The notes under the pieces are model-generated. The model was not told the DNA's origin, made no database searches, and saw only the letters and a program-made list of their open reading frames with translations. A DNA stretch of 64,000 nt from Natranaerobius trueperi. Its GTDB lineage: Bacteria; Bacillota; Natranaerobiia; Natranaerobiales; Natranaerobiaceae. Shown here one piece after another: positions 36,599 through 46,090 of this stretch. Each line of letters starts with the position of its first letter. The stretch's first letter is position 1. Made by a program: the position numbers and the translations under genes. The stretch covers positions 20,354-84,353 of the forward strand of contig NZ_NIQC01000008.1 of NCBI RefSeq assembly GCF_002216005.1. Direction: 5' to 3'.

Positions 36599-39156
36599 TT
36601 CACATACCCCAATTCTTTCAAGAAACTTTCAAGTTTATGCGCTTCTTCATCACGTTCTTTTTCAATATCTCTAGCGGTCACTTTATATTTATCCCATAGC
36701 TTTTCAATATACGAAATGATTTCTAGTAAGTGATTCTTCATATATCTTTTAAGTTCTGCCTCTAATACTTCGTAAAACTTTTGCATTATTAAATTTTTTG
36801 CTTCTTCATCTGTGATCTTCTCCCGAGCTTTATCTGCTAGTTCATTCTTTTGTTTTTCTATAGATTTAAGTTCTGACTTGAGGTTTTTCATTTCTTCTTC
36901 TAGTTTACTGTGTTCTTCCAATTTCTCATCTATTGATGTAATCTCTTTTTGATATTCATCTATTTCATTCTTAACTCTATTTATTTTAGCTTCAATATCC
37001 TCTTTACTATAACCAGTTTCTTCTTTTGCTTTTTGAATCTCTTTTAAAGTTTCTTGCAAAGGCTTGAGTTCATTTTTCTTTAATGATTTTATTTCTCCAT
37101 TTAATTCTTTCTTCTTATTTTTAAGTTCCTTAACTAATTCTTTCGGTAGTAAACCTAGATTATCTTCCTCTTCAATGTCATCTATTTCTTTAGTCTCTGC
37201 TTCTGCAAACATACTTTCTAATTCTTGAAGACGTTCTTCATTTTCTTTTTGCTTTTCATTTACTTCAGGAAACTGAGAAGCTATTATTTCATCATCAGGA
37301 ATTAAGGTTGGTGTCCAACCTGAAGCTGCAATTGACTTTAAATCCGCCTTTAATTGTTCCCAGAAGTTCACAAAAGCTCCTTCGACTTCGTGTAAACTGA
37401 GCATATTATATCCTGAAAAAGTTTTAACAAATGAATCCATAAAACTTTGTCTTACAGCAAATACATCTTTAGTTTTTGGTAATTCAACTAATCTGTCACG
37501 ATTCTCTTGCCACCAAGTTGAAAGCTGATTTAAGATTTCTTTTTCTTTATCAGTTACTCCGTTATCATTTTCTATAACAGATTTTATTTCTTCCTTGTTT
37601 CCTAATGTAGAAGCAAAGTCAAAATAGTCTTCATCTTTTTTAGTAAAGAGTTTATATATATCAAGTCCATGGGCATGTAACATATCCTTTTTTTGATCTA
37701 CTTCTTTTTTAGGAACTCCACCTATTAGGTGTGCTCTTACATCATGAGGTTCTGGGTCTGGAGTGTTGTCTACATACCTTCGAATATTTAAGTTGAAATC
37801 ATTTTCTTCTAGTTCTTCTATAGACACAAGCTTTGAGTACTTGTCTACTTCTAGTTTTTGCTTGTACACATGAGTGATTTTCTCTATATCTTCTGGTCTT
37901 AGATGATTTTGATTTCTGCCCTCTTTATATTCTCTATCAGCATTAATAAAGAGAACCTTATTTCTATCTCTAGTACCATTTTTATTAATTACAAGAATAC
38001 ATGCGGGGATACCCGTACCATAGAAAAGGTTTTCTGGTAAACCGATAACTGCTTCTAAAATACCGTCTTTTATAATCCCTTCTCTTATCTCTTTTTCTTT
38101 ACTACCCCTAAATAGCACACCATGAGGCATGACAGTTGCCATTTTGCCATCTTCTTTTAGAGAAGAAATCATATGTTGGACAAACATAAGATCTGCTTTT
38201 TTACCAGATTCCGGACAATAACCATATTTAAAGCGTTCTTTGAATTCCATTCCCTGTTTACTATAGTTTTGTGAGAATGGAGGATTAGTAACGATTCGGT
38301 CAAAACGTTTTAGCTCTCCATCCTTTTCCATATGAAGTGGTTCTTTTATGGTGTCACCATTATATATGTCAGCAGATAAAATATCATGTAAGATCATATT
38401 CATCTTACACATCGCCCAGGTTGCTCCTGCAAGTTCTTGACCGTAGAAACCCATATCTCTTGTATTTCCACCAGTTTCTTCTACATAATCTTTTGCTTGT
38501 ATTAACATACCACCACTACCTACACAAGGGTCATAAACAGTCATACCTTGTTTAGGTTCGACAATATTAACTGCTAATCGAACTACTTCAGGTGGTGTAA
38601 AAAATTCTCCACCTTTCTTTCCAGCACTATCTGCAAAGAATTTAAGAAGATATTCATACGCAGCACCAATTAAGTCAGGAAACTCAAAGTCTTCATCTTT
38701 CATTGGTATGGTATCAAAGTGCTGAATGAACTCTACTAAAGTTGCATCATCTAGAGAACTTTGGCCAACCTTTCTGTTAAAGTTAATATGCTTTAGAACA
38801 CCTTCTAGTGTATTAGGGTTATTATCTTCTAAGGCATGTAGAGCCGTATTAAGATTATTACCAACATCTTTTTTTAAGTGTCTTATATTTTCCCAACGTG
38901 ATCCTTCTGGGACAAAAAATTTATATTGTTGTGGTTTGTTTAGCTGTTTTTCAATTAGCTCTTCCTTTAAACCTTTATCTTCGTAATTTTTTCTGAGTTC
39001 TTTTCTCTCCTCATCAAACTTATCAGATAGTCGTTTTAGAAAAATCATTCCAAAAACAAATTCTTTATATTCATTTGCTTCCATTTTACCTCTTAATATA
39101 TCACATGCTTTTAAAAGCAGTGATTCTAATTTAGACAGTGTAATTTTATCCTTCAT
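36595..39156 (-). CDS. hsdM: type I N6-adenine DNA methylase with long C-terminal coiled coil
   Basis: 853 residues, about 300 more than a typical HsdM. The N-terminal helical domain (residues 1-170), SAM motif TVYDPCVGSGGML (206-218) and catalytic NPPF (291-294) are intact, so it should methylate. After about residue 480 comes an extra module with HDVRAHLIGGVPKKEVD and GWTPTLIPDDEI, then from about 660 a long coiled coil rich in Glu and Lys up to residue 800. Long HsdM proteins of this type are known. It is the second gene of an operon that starts with the 209-residue unknown at 39813. Confidence 0.94.
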   Translation of the reverse strand: MKDKITLSKLESLLLKACDILRGKMEANEYKEFVFGMIFLKRLSDKFDEERKELRKNYEDKGLKEELIEKQLNKPQQYKFFVPEGSRWENIRHLKKDVGNNLNTALHALEDNNPNTLEGVLKHINFNRKVGQSSLDDATLVEFIQHFDTIPMKDEDFEFPDLIGAAYEYLLKFFADSAGKKGGEFFTPPEVVRLAVNIVEPKQGMTVYDPCVGSGGMLIQAKDYVEETGGNTRDMGFYGQELAGATWAMCKMNMILHDILSADIYNGDTIKEPLHMEKDGELKRFDRIVTNPPFSQNYSKQGMEFKERFKYGYCPESGKKADLMFVQHMISSLKEDGKMATVMPHGVLFRGSKEKEIREGIIKDGILEAVIGLPENLFYGTGIPACILVINKNGTRDRNKVLFINADREYKEGRNQNHLRPEDIEKITHVYKQKLEVDKYSKLVSIEELEENDFNLNIRRYVDNTPDPEPHDVRAHLIGGVPKKEVDQKKDMLHAHGLDIYKLFTKKDEDYFDFASTLGNKEEIKSVIENDNGVTDKEKEILNQLSTWWQENRDRLVELPKTKDVFAVRQSFMDSFVKTFSGYNMLSLHEVEGAFVNFWEQLKADLKSIAASGWTPTLIPDDEIIASQFPEVNEKQKENEERLQELESMFAEAETKEIDDIEEEDNLGLLPKELVKELKNKKKELNGEIKSLKKNELKPLQETLKEIQKAKEETGYSKEDIEAKINRVKNEIDEYQKEITSIDEKLEEHSKLEEEMKNLKSELKSIEKQKNELADKAREKITDEEAKNLIMQKFYEVLEAELKRYMKNHLLEIISYIEKLWDKYKVTARDIEKERDEEAHKLESFLKELGYVK

Positions 39157-39183
39157 AATTTTCCCCCTTTAGGTCTTCCTTGT

Positions 39184-39813
39184 TTATAGAAAAAGCTGAT
39201 TACTTAAAAACTCATTAATCTTTCTCAACATAAAAGGATTATTTTCAATGTTTGAAAATAGATCTATTATATCGTCCTTACCTAACTCCATTTGTCTTTC
39301 TAATTCATCAATCATACCCTCTTCTTCATAGTCCTTGATTAATTGTTCACCTAACTTCTTTATATTCTCATGTACATAAAGACCAGCAAAAACTATCCCA
39401 TAGATATCTAGGTGAGAGTGGAAACTGTCACTAAACTTTTCTAACTGTTCTAAACTAAAGTCATTTTCAATATCCTCAACTAGTGAAAAATCTTCTTTAA
39501 AGTTGTTAATTTCATTTTCATCTACCTCTGCATTATTTAGTAGTTCTAAAACCCCATCATATGTATCTGGGGAAACTATTAATTCATCTTTTTCCTTTCC
39601 TATAGTTCTAGAATAATATGCAGATGGTAAAGCAACGTACTTTATAAATCCTAATAGTTCTTTTTCATTTTCAAACGAAAACCACTCATAATAGATATCA
39701 TTTGTATTTTGATTTACTATGTGGAAATTAAGAATATAAGAGTCTGGTTTAACACCGCTCACTTCATCTTTTTCTAAAAAATTCTGCCAGTAATAAATAG
39801 AATTTTGACTCAT
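39184..39813 (-). CDS. unknown acidic protein at the head of the type I operon
   Basis: 209 residues, strongly acidic, no family recognised. Parts look alpha-helical (ENIKKLGEQLIKDYEEEG; DDIIDLFSNIENNPFMLRKI). No signal peptide or membrane segment. It ends 27 bases before hsdM and starts behind an AGGGGGTAC RBS, so it is co-transcribed with hsdM-hsdS-hsdR. Acidic small proteins in restriction loci may be DNA mimics or control proteins, but there is no motif to support either. Confidence 0.6.
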   Translation of the reverse strand: MSQNSIYYWQNFLEKDEVSGVKPDSYILNFHIVNQNTNDIYYEWFSFENEKELLGFIKYVALPSAYYSRTIGKEKDELIVSPDTYDGVLELLNNAEVDENEINNFKEDFSLVEDIENDFSLEQLEKFSDSFHSHLDIYGIVFAGLYVHENIKKLGEQLIKDYEEEGMIDELERQMELGKDDIIDLFSNIENNPFMLRKINEFLSNQLFL

Positions 39814-39926
39814 TATGTACCCCCTTGATAATTTTAAGTCTGTACAAAGAATTTAGTAAAATTATAACATATTTTGACAGGTCTACATACTCCCTGACCT
39901 GCTCGACTTTTTGTACTGATTTTCAA

Positions 39927-39965
39927 CACAGAGATAAATGGAGTTAATAACCATTTATCTCTGTG
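39927..39965 (-). terminator. strong hairpin over the stop codon of the methylase-specificity fusion
   Basis: CACAGAGATAAATGG and CCATTTATCTCTGTG form a perfect 15-bp stem with a 9-base loop. The last codons and the stop of the gene at 39944 lie inside it. The T-run beyond is weak (TTGAAAATC), so it may act as a terminator or an mRNA-stabilising 3' end. Confidence 0.6.
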
Positions 39966-41815
39966 ATGCTTTCATTAATGTCTAAACTTTCATAAGCATC
40001 AAAATACTGCTTTTTGTGCTCCTCTTTTGCTTCTTGAATTTTATTTTTCAGTCTTAAATCAGCATCTTGGAGCTTTTCTGCTATTACCTGTTGTTCTTCT
40101 AAAGGAAGTTTAGGTAAATAGATTTTCTCTATATCATTAACTTTCAACACAGATACAGTAGATCCCTTCTGAAATGAAGAGAGGTAATTAATCCCTACTG
40201 GGCTTTCTAAAAAATACTTAATAAAGTTTGGGTCAACATTCCCAGAAGGTCTAAACCCAATAAAATTATGGGATAAAAGTGTGTTTTCAATTCCCTCTGG
40301 AATAACAGCAATTTTAATAGAACTACCTCTACTTGAAATGATCACATCACCTGGTTGAACTTCATATGAACTAGGGTTCTTAAGATCCTTAGCATTATAG
40401 GTATCAGCATCATCAAGAAAGATCTCACCATTTTCTACATTAGATAGTTGTAGTATCTTGTGAGTTGGTTCATCAGAATCCTGTGCTTTATATGCATGAG
40501 TATTTAGACCTCTATAAAATGTACCCAAACTCATTAAAGGAATAGTTTTTGTATTATTTTCATAATCTTTTCGATCTACCTTAAATCTACCAATTGATGT
40601 TGTCACTTCCCGGTCTTCAAAGTAGTTTTTAACTAATAAGCTGTGGTCTTCTATATCATCATTACTTATCCACTTACTAAATCCTTCATTAATATCCTTA
40701 TTACCGTATGTTTTAATAATCCTATCTAAACCTTCTCTAGATAACTCTAACCCCTGACTTTTAACATCTTTTGCATTCACCATAAAAATTTTATTAGAAA
40801 ATTCTTCGGGTTTAAATTTATTTAAAACTAGTATAGAAACTGGAATATTTGTCCCTGCAAATAACCCAGACGGCAAGTCAACAACTCCCTCTATAACATC
40901 ATTATCAATTAACTTTTTACGAATTTTTGCTTCACTACCGCCTCTAAATAAAACCCCATGCGGTACTATTAGTGCGGCTTTACCTGAATGGTTAAGTGAA
41001 GTTAATGCATGTAATATAAAAGCCATATCTCCATGCTGTTTACTAGGTATACCAAAACGAAATCTACCAAATAAATCACTTTTTGCTTCTTCTACGCCCC
41101 AGTCACGTAATCCAAAAGGAATACTCATCCCTATATAATCAAAAGTTTTCAAATTATTATCTTCTGTTGTCATAGGATTTCTTAAGGAATCTTCTCTTTG
41201 TAATACTGCATCATAATAACCATTTAAGATTAAGGTCATTTTACCTAGAGCCCAAACTTTTGGGTCTAATTCTTGACCATATAACTGAAGTTCACCTTGT
41301 TTTTCTTCTGCATATTGTTTAGCTTCAATAAGAGTATTACTTAGTCCAGCTGTTCCGTCGTAAAAACTACCATGTACCGGATCAAGTAAACTAACTAGTA
41401 ATTCATTTAATGTTTTAGTAGTGTGCATCATTCCTGAAGTTTTGCCACCTTTTACTACTAAACGATCAATAAGCGTTTTTATAGACTGCTCTTGATTCTG
41501 TATTTGATCTAAACCTATCATTAGATTGTATAAATTTACGTCTGACAATGACTTACTCGGAAAGATATTAAGTACATCTTTCAATTGTTTATTACTTTCT
41601 TCTATTTTTGCAATTGTTTGCTTAGTTCTTTCTACCAAGTTATATCCATTAGCTATTAAGTTGTTCCAATCAACTTCTTCTGGAATGTAGAATGGAGTAT
41701 CAACTTCAAAAAGATGTTTAATTGTTAATAATGGGAAACAAACATGTGGGTATTCCTCTACTCTCACTTCACCCCGTAACTGATCACATATTTCTAGTAC
41801 ATGCTTACGATTCAT
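39944..41815 (-). CDS. methylase-specificity fusion with a lost NPPF motif
   Basis: 623 residues built as HsdM plus half of an HsdS. Residues 1-400 follow the HsdM fold: helical head, then SFYDGTAGLSNTLIEA at motif I, LYGQELDPKVWALGKM, and AALIVPHGVLFRGGSEAKIR, as in the true HsdM. Where HsdM has NPPF the chain reads GMSIPFG (231-234): the catalytic Asn and first Pro are gone, so adenine methylation is not expected. Motif I is also altered (DGTAGLS against DPCVGSGG). Residues 420-600 are one target-recognition domain plus its closing helix (LPLEEQQVIAEKLQDADLRL). It has 44 bases to the 166-residue gene upstream. A sequence-specific DNA binder or sensor built from a dead methylase is the most natural reading. 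Confidence 0.85.
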   Translation of the reverse strand: MNRKHVLEICDQLRGEVRVEEYPHVCFPLLTIKHLFEVDTPFYIPEEVDWNNLIANGYNLVERTKQTIAKIEESNKQLKDVLNIFPSKSLSDVNLYNLMIGLDQIQNQEQSIKTLIDRLVVKGGKTSGMMHTTKTLNELLVSLLDPVHGSFYDGTAGLSNTLIEAKQYAEEKQGELQLYGQELDPKVWALGKMTLILNGYYDAVLQREDSLRNPMTTEDNNLKTFDYIGMSIPFGLRDWGVEEAKSDLFGRFRFGIPSKQHGDMAFILHALTSLNHSGKAALIVPHGVLFRGGSEAKIRKKLIDNDVIEGVVDLPSGLFAGTNIPVSILVLNKFKPEEFSNKIFMVNAKDVKSQGLELSREGLDRIIKTYGNKDINEGFSKWISNDDIEDHSLLVKNYFEDREVTTSIGRFKVDRKDYENNTKTIPLMSLGTFYRGLNTHAYKAQDSDEPTHKILQLSNVENGEIFLDDADTYNAKDLKNPSSYEVQPGDVIISSRGSSIKIAVIPEGIENTLLSHNFIGFRPSGNVDPNFIKYFLESPVGINYLSSFQKGSTVSVLKVNDIEKIYLPKLPLEEQQVIAEKLQDADLRLKNKIQEAKEEHKKQYFDAYESLDINESITEINGY

Positions 41816-41858
41816 TTTGAGTCCTCCTTTTATTAATACTTAATTATGTGAATAAAAA

Positions 41859-42359
41859 CTACAAGTTACTAATTACATCTCTAGAAACTTTGATTGATTG
41901 TTCACGACTCCTGTCAGTCCCATATACCCAAAGACCATGAGAGCCTTTTTTTCTCATGATACTTACAGTCAATTGACCTTGATACTGTCTGTTTAGATCA
42001 ATACACTTCTTTAATTCTTCAAACTTTATTAAAGCTAGTTCTGTACCATTCATTTTTTTCTGACTACAAATAAATGCAAAAATAGTTTCCTTCCCCAGAT
42101 CCTCTGTGGATTCAATGTCTTTAATTTCGTTAATTTCATTTTCAGAAAAGGCGAACTTCCATGTAGAACTGTCCTTGCTATTACTACTCGGTCCCGATAA
42201 AAACTTTGAATATATTTGATATTCGCCACCCTTGTTAGTAAAAACGCCGTAAATTTTCCGTTTGTCTCCTGCTTCAATCATTACTGGAGAAAATTCATTA
42301 TTAATTAACACTGAAAGTAAGACCCCATAATAATGGTCTGATTTTCTTACATTACACAT
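41859..42359 (-). CDS. unknown 166-residue partner of the methylase-specificity fusion
   Basis: No family recognised. It is predicted soluble, of mixed alpha/beta content, with stretches such as HYYGVLLSVLINNEFSPVM, ETIFAFICSQKKM and LTVSIMRKKGSHGLWVYG. It lies directly upstream of, and in line with, the fusion gene (44 bases), and these two seem to be a separate transcript, since a 530-base gap lies upstream. The RBS is AGGGGAG. The constant proximity makes it a candidate effector or regulator for the fusion. Confidence 0.6.
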   Translation of the reverse strand: MCNVRKSDHYYGVLLSVLINNEFSPVMIEAGDKRKIYGVFTNKGGEYQIYSKFLSGPSSNSKDSSTWKFAFSENEINEIKDIESTEDLGKETIFAFICSQKKMNGTELALIKFEELKKCIDLNRQYQGQLTVSIMRKKGSHGLWVYGTDRSREQSIKVSRDVISNL

Positions 42360-42439
42360 TATATCCTCTCCCCTTTTTATAAACTAATTATGAACTTCTC
42401 TTACATTAATCAAGCCGCCCTCCTTTTATATAATTTTTA

Positions 42440-42632
42440 ATACTAAATTTAGTATAACTATTACTTGGATTTAAATCTCAAAAAAATTTCCTTTTACTCT
42501 TCATTTTATGTATTATATGTATATATTACCATTTTCGATTTATAAAATCAATACTTATTATGATATTTAATTTATTATTTTTTAGTATTGTTGTTACTTG
42601 TCTTAAGTAAGGCATATGATAATCATATGCCT
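42440..42632. repeat. two perfect palindromes in a 529-base gap
   Basis: The gap 42360-42888 has no gene I can support. It holds the 16-base palindrome ATACTAAATTTAGTAT (42440-42455), 81 bases upstream of the 166-residue gene and well placed for an operator. A second perfect dyad of AGGCATATGAT around a single A lies at 42610-42632, with no T-run. No regulator gene lies nearby. Confidence 0.5.
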
Positions 42633-42888
42633 ACTATTAACTTATGGACGGCCCGTGTGCTTGCTAAATACTATGCTATCAGATAAAAAGTGTTTAATGA
42701 GAATTCCAAATTAAATACTCAAATGTGTTTTCTTGTGATTGAAAACAATCTCTTCTTTTTTTATAATCATGCCTACCGTCTATATAGGAGAGGTGTCTAT
42801 GTATCATCTTTAATTACTAGCTTCAAGCTCTGTAGTATTCTATATGAATCCAACACAGTATGCATAAAAATATATGCATTCCCCAGTA

Positions 42889-43518
42889 CTATCCTATCAT
42901 TTTGATAGCCTTATCTTTAATCATGTTATTACACTCTTCATATTGTTCTTCTGACAATTTTATAAGTGGTTTAACAATATAGTTTTCAACTGCTTGACTG
43001 TTATTAATATCTACTAAGGGAATATAAAATCCTGAAGCATTTCCGTTTTCAATTAAAGAATCATAACCCACACTTTTATCAGAAATCACTGAATCTATGT
43101 ATAAATTTGCTGAATGATAAGTTATTTCTTTACAGTACTTTCTAAACCCACCTAAAACAAACCAAGCTGCTTTACAGTCCTTAACTTCTTCTTTAAATTT
43201 AATCCTTGAACAGCAAACCATAGGCTCATTAAAATTAACCTCATTAAAATCCCAATCGTATGCGATAGTAATCCCAAGAACTTCAGTTATTGATGTTTTC
43301 CTTTTAGAAAAGTATCTATAAATGTACCTAGGCATCCAATATTCTGGATGTTCAATTGAATTTGAAGTATTTCTATGAACAACAGATGAACTAGTTGGTA
43401 TAATCCATCTATTTTTACTTAACAAATCTTCGGTCGTACGTAATACTGTTGCACTTTCTACATAAACATTTTTTAAGAATTGAATACAATCAGATATGTC
43501 TTTACCATTAATACTCAT
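42889..43518 (-). CDS. unknown protein, third gene of the HEAT/nuclease cassette
   Basis: 209 residues from the ATG at 43518, chosen because AAGGGGGAG precedes it; the same frame extends upstream to 43680, but that part overlaps the nuclease gene and is not needed. No known motif. Features: KNRWIIPTSSSVV, two adjacent cysteines in PMVCCSRIKF, and a repeated aromatic pattern (EYWMPRYIYRYFSK). It is 13 bases after the nuclease stop, so it is translated from the same transcript. Confidence 0.6.
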   Translation of the reverse strand: MSINGKDISDCIQFLKNVYVESATVLRTTEDLLSKNRWIIPTSSSVVHRNTSNSIEHPEYWMPRYIYRYFSKRKTSITEVLGITIAYDWDFNEVNFNEPMVCCSRIKFKEEVKDCKAAWFVLGGFRKYCKEITYHSANLYIDSVISDKSVGYDSLIENGNASGFYIPLVDINNSQAVENYIVKPLIKLSEEQYEECNNMIKDKAIKMIG

Positions 43519-43531
43519 CCTTTTCTCCCCC

Positions 43532-44329
43532 TTACTCCTGCCAAAAAGCAGTTTTTGTTTTACTAATATTTGGCTTATCCATCTCCCACGAGTTCCAAAA
43601 AATATAATCTTTTTGGAAAATTTCTCGTCGGGGTCCTTCATTTTCAAAACCTCTAAAGTAAAATAACCGCCTATTCTCAAAAAACTTCTTTAAATCATCT
43701 AAAAGTGTTTGTTCAGTATCATTATAAGGTGATAGAGTTGGTATTAAATGATGGGCATTTTGCCAATTACTCCAGTAGAGTTTATCTTTAAACTGTTGGC
43801 GAATCGAATCCTCATGAATTGCCCTTAAGGATTCTTCAATATCATCTCCTGGATATGATAGATGTGCTGTAAGATATAATAGATACGGCTCATAATTATC
43901 TGGAAGATCAAATTTATTTTTTAATATCTCTGACTCTCCTAAATAAAATTGATCAACTAGTTGGTCTCCGGTGAGAGTTGAACTCTGATCTTTAATTTCA
44001 ATATTCGATTTACCTGAATATAATTTGCATTCAACTATTATGACAGTGGTTTTATCATCATTATCTTTAAGAACAATAACTACGTCAGGCTCCCTACTTT
44101 GATAAAAAGTAGGCCAAAAAAATATACGCGACTCAGTAATTTTGCTAAAGTCTAATGAAATCCCATTGTAGTTAATTGCTGTACTCAGAAAAGGTTTCAA
44201 AAATGTATTGGGGTCTAGGTAGTTAGCAAATCCAAAAAAAATGGATGTTAATAAATCTTCTGAATTGATCTCCCCTGGGTTATAAGGGTTTAATTTCCCT
44301 TTAAGTAAAGCACTTAACAATATAATCAC
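43532..44329 (-). CDS. PD-(D/E)XK nuclease-like protein
   Basis: 265 residues. SREPDVVIVLKDN gives Asp82 and TTVIIVECKLYSG gives Glu100 and Lys102, the restriction-endonuclease-fold triad; a following GDQLVDQFY helix fits. The C-terminal part is rich in Trp, Phe and Tyr (YWSNWQNAHHLIP, DYIFWNSWEMDKP). It lies 17 bases after the HEAT-repeat gene and before the 209-residue gene. It is likely the nuclease of a three-gene defence unit; substrate unknown. Confidence 0.68.
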   Translation of the reverse strand: MIILLSALLKGKLNPYNPGEINSEDLLTSIFFGFANYLDPNTFLKPFLSTAINYNGISLDFSKITESRIFFWPTFYQSREPDVVIVLKDNDDKTTVIIVECKLYSGKSNIEIKDQSSTLTGDQLVDQFYLGESEILKNKFDLPDNYEPYLLYLTAHLSYPGDDIEESLRAIHEDSIRQQFKDKLYWSNWQNAHHLIPTLSPYNDTEQTLLDDLKKFFENRRLFYFRGFENEGPRREIFQKDYIFWNSWEMDKPNISKTKTAFWQE

Positions 44330-44346
44330 GTCCTTATGATTTTCTC

Positions 44347-45846
44347 CTAGGAATAGTCCCTAAGGTCAACATTAGCTAAGTCTGGATAATCTAAACCTGT
44401 ATTTGAAAAGTTCACTGCTTCTCTGACTTTTTTGCTTTTATCTTCTTTAAATTTCTCAATTATAGCTAGTGACTTCTTTGTCCCAATCATCCCGAGAGTT
44501 TTAATAGCGTTTTCTCTAGATACGGCATTTTTTTCTCTTAAGATTCGTCTCAAACGATTAAGACTTTCTTCTCCTATATTAGCTAGTGCTATCTGTGCTA
44601 ATATAGTTTGCTTTGACTGTTTTTCTAAAAACTTGGAAATAGGGGTAATAGCTTCTTTACTTTGTAACAGTCCTAAAGCCTTAATCGCGCCAGATTGAGT
44701 TACATAGCGGTTTGAATTTAGAGCTTTCAAAAAGAAAGGTTCTGATTTCTCTTCAAAGGTTTTTAATATAAAATGAGTTGCTGAATCTATTTCTTTCCAG
44801 GTGAGCTTTTCGTAATCTTTTAATGCATTGTCTAACTCATCTATACTTTCATTAGAGCATAACCTTTGAATTTTTTGTAATTCTTCACTTGTGTCTTGAT
44901 CAATAAGATCAACTTGATATATTGAGCCATTATCAAAAAATATAGTAGGTTGTGCTTTTTCATTTAATGGATGGCATCCTTCTTGCCTTATATAGCCAGG
45001 TATTTTCTGGAGTTCAGTAGCAAAAACATCTTGGCCATGTTCAGGTATATATATTTCATTATCATACATTGGTGTTATCATTAGTATATACCCCGGTACC
45101 GACAAGTCTCTAGATCCCATCAAATCTTTCTCACAGTGCCAACATAAAAAGTTCAAAGAGTTGAACCTGTCGTCATTTTTTAAATCATTTAATAAATCTA
45201 ACAAAACAGAATAAACATATTCTATAGCGATATCAGCTCCTATTTCTTCTCCTAAAATATCCATATCAAACTGATAGCTCCATCCACTACTGCTTAACAG
45301 GTCTTTCACTCCATCTAAAGTACAATGTCCATCTTTTTTTAGACCACGGAACAACATCCCTTTTTGGATATAATGAACCATTTGAATCCTAAAGTATTTA
45401 GGAACATATAATTGTTGTTGACCAACTATTTGAAAGGACTCATCATTACATCCTTTTATAAAAACAGTTTTTAAAAAACCATATTTTGCTATCCAACGTA
45501 GCATATACAAATGATTTATTTCATTATGATGAAAAATCAAATTAAATGTAAAATAAGTATCCGTATCATCAAATATTTCCGCATGTAGCTCAACTAATTC
45601 CTGACTGTATCTACTGATTACAAGTTGACTATCGACATTTGTTAAAGCTTCTTCATTTTCCTCTTCATGAAGTAAGACATATACACACGGTTCTCCTTCT
45701 GAATTAATAACCTGTTTAATTTCATACCCTTCTTTAAAAGAAATTACTACTGCATCATGCTTTATTAGATCTAACTTTTGTCCCACTTCATTCTTTTCAG
45801 GAATTAAGGAACACATTTTTTTTGGTATCTGATCTAACACTTGCAC
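44347..45846 (-). CDS. HEAT-repeat protein with unknown N-terminal domain
   Basis: 499 residues. About 340-480 are HEAT/PBS-lyase-like repeats (SGAIKALGLLQSKEAITPIS; AQIALANIGEESLNRL; ENAIKTLGMIGTKKSLAIIE). The N-terminal 330 residues have no clear family; a Cys/His pair (LCWHCEKD) occurs around residue 230. No membrane segment. It is the first gene of the leftward cassette with the PD-(D/E)XK gene 17 bases on. HEAT domains commonly bind protein or nucleic acid, so a sensor or scaffold role is plausible. Confidence 0.7.
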   Translation of the reverse strand: MQVLDQIPKKMCSLIPEKNEVGQKLDLIKHDAVVISFKEGYEIKQVINSEGEPCVYVLLHEEENEEALTNVDSQLVISRYSQELVELHAEIFDDTDTYFTFNLIFHHNEINHLYMLRWIAKYGFLKTVFIKGCNDESFQIVGQQQLYVPKYFRIQMVHYIQKGMLFRGLKKDGHCTLDGVKDLLSSSGWSYQFDMDILGEEIGADIAIEYVYSVLLDLLNDLKNDDRFNSLNFLCWHCEKDLMGSRDLSVPGYILMITPMYDNEIYIPEHGQDVFATELQKIPGYIRQEGCHPLNEKAQPTIFFDNGSIYQVDLIDQDTSEELQKIQRLCSNESIDELDNALKDYEKLTWKEIDSATHFILKTFEEKSEPFFLKALNSNRYVTQSGAIKALGLLQSKEAITPISKFLEKQSKQTILAQIALANIGEESLNRLRRILREKNAVSRENAIKTLGMIGTKKSLAIIEKFKEDKSKKVREAVNFSNTGLDYPDLANVDLRDYS

Positions 45847-46090
45847 CTCTCCCCTTTATAAATTTCTTTTAAGATTCATATATCACCTAAAGCCCTATAG
45901 TAAATTTATTCTATAGATTCCTTAAAATACCTATAAAATGTTGAAATTTTAAGAAATTTAACCTATTGAAAACTCGGAAAACACCATAGTTTTTTATTTA
46001 AAATTATCAGATTATCTTTTATACCTTTCGTAACCACTTACAAACTGTGCGTGTATCTATATAGGTGATCAAGACTTAAGGGGGATTAAA

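Noticed and set aside
39944..42359. Assignment of the methylase-specificity fusion to BREX or DISARM
   Set aside because: None of the marker genes (pglZ, brxC, brxL, drmA, drmB) is present in the window, and the catalytic motif is lost.
42690..42905. Small plus-strand reading frame in the 42.4-42.9 kb gap
   Set aside because: No RBS, it overlaps the end of the minus-strand gene, and its composition is like that of non-coding AT-rich DNA.
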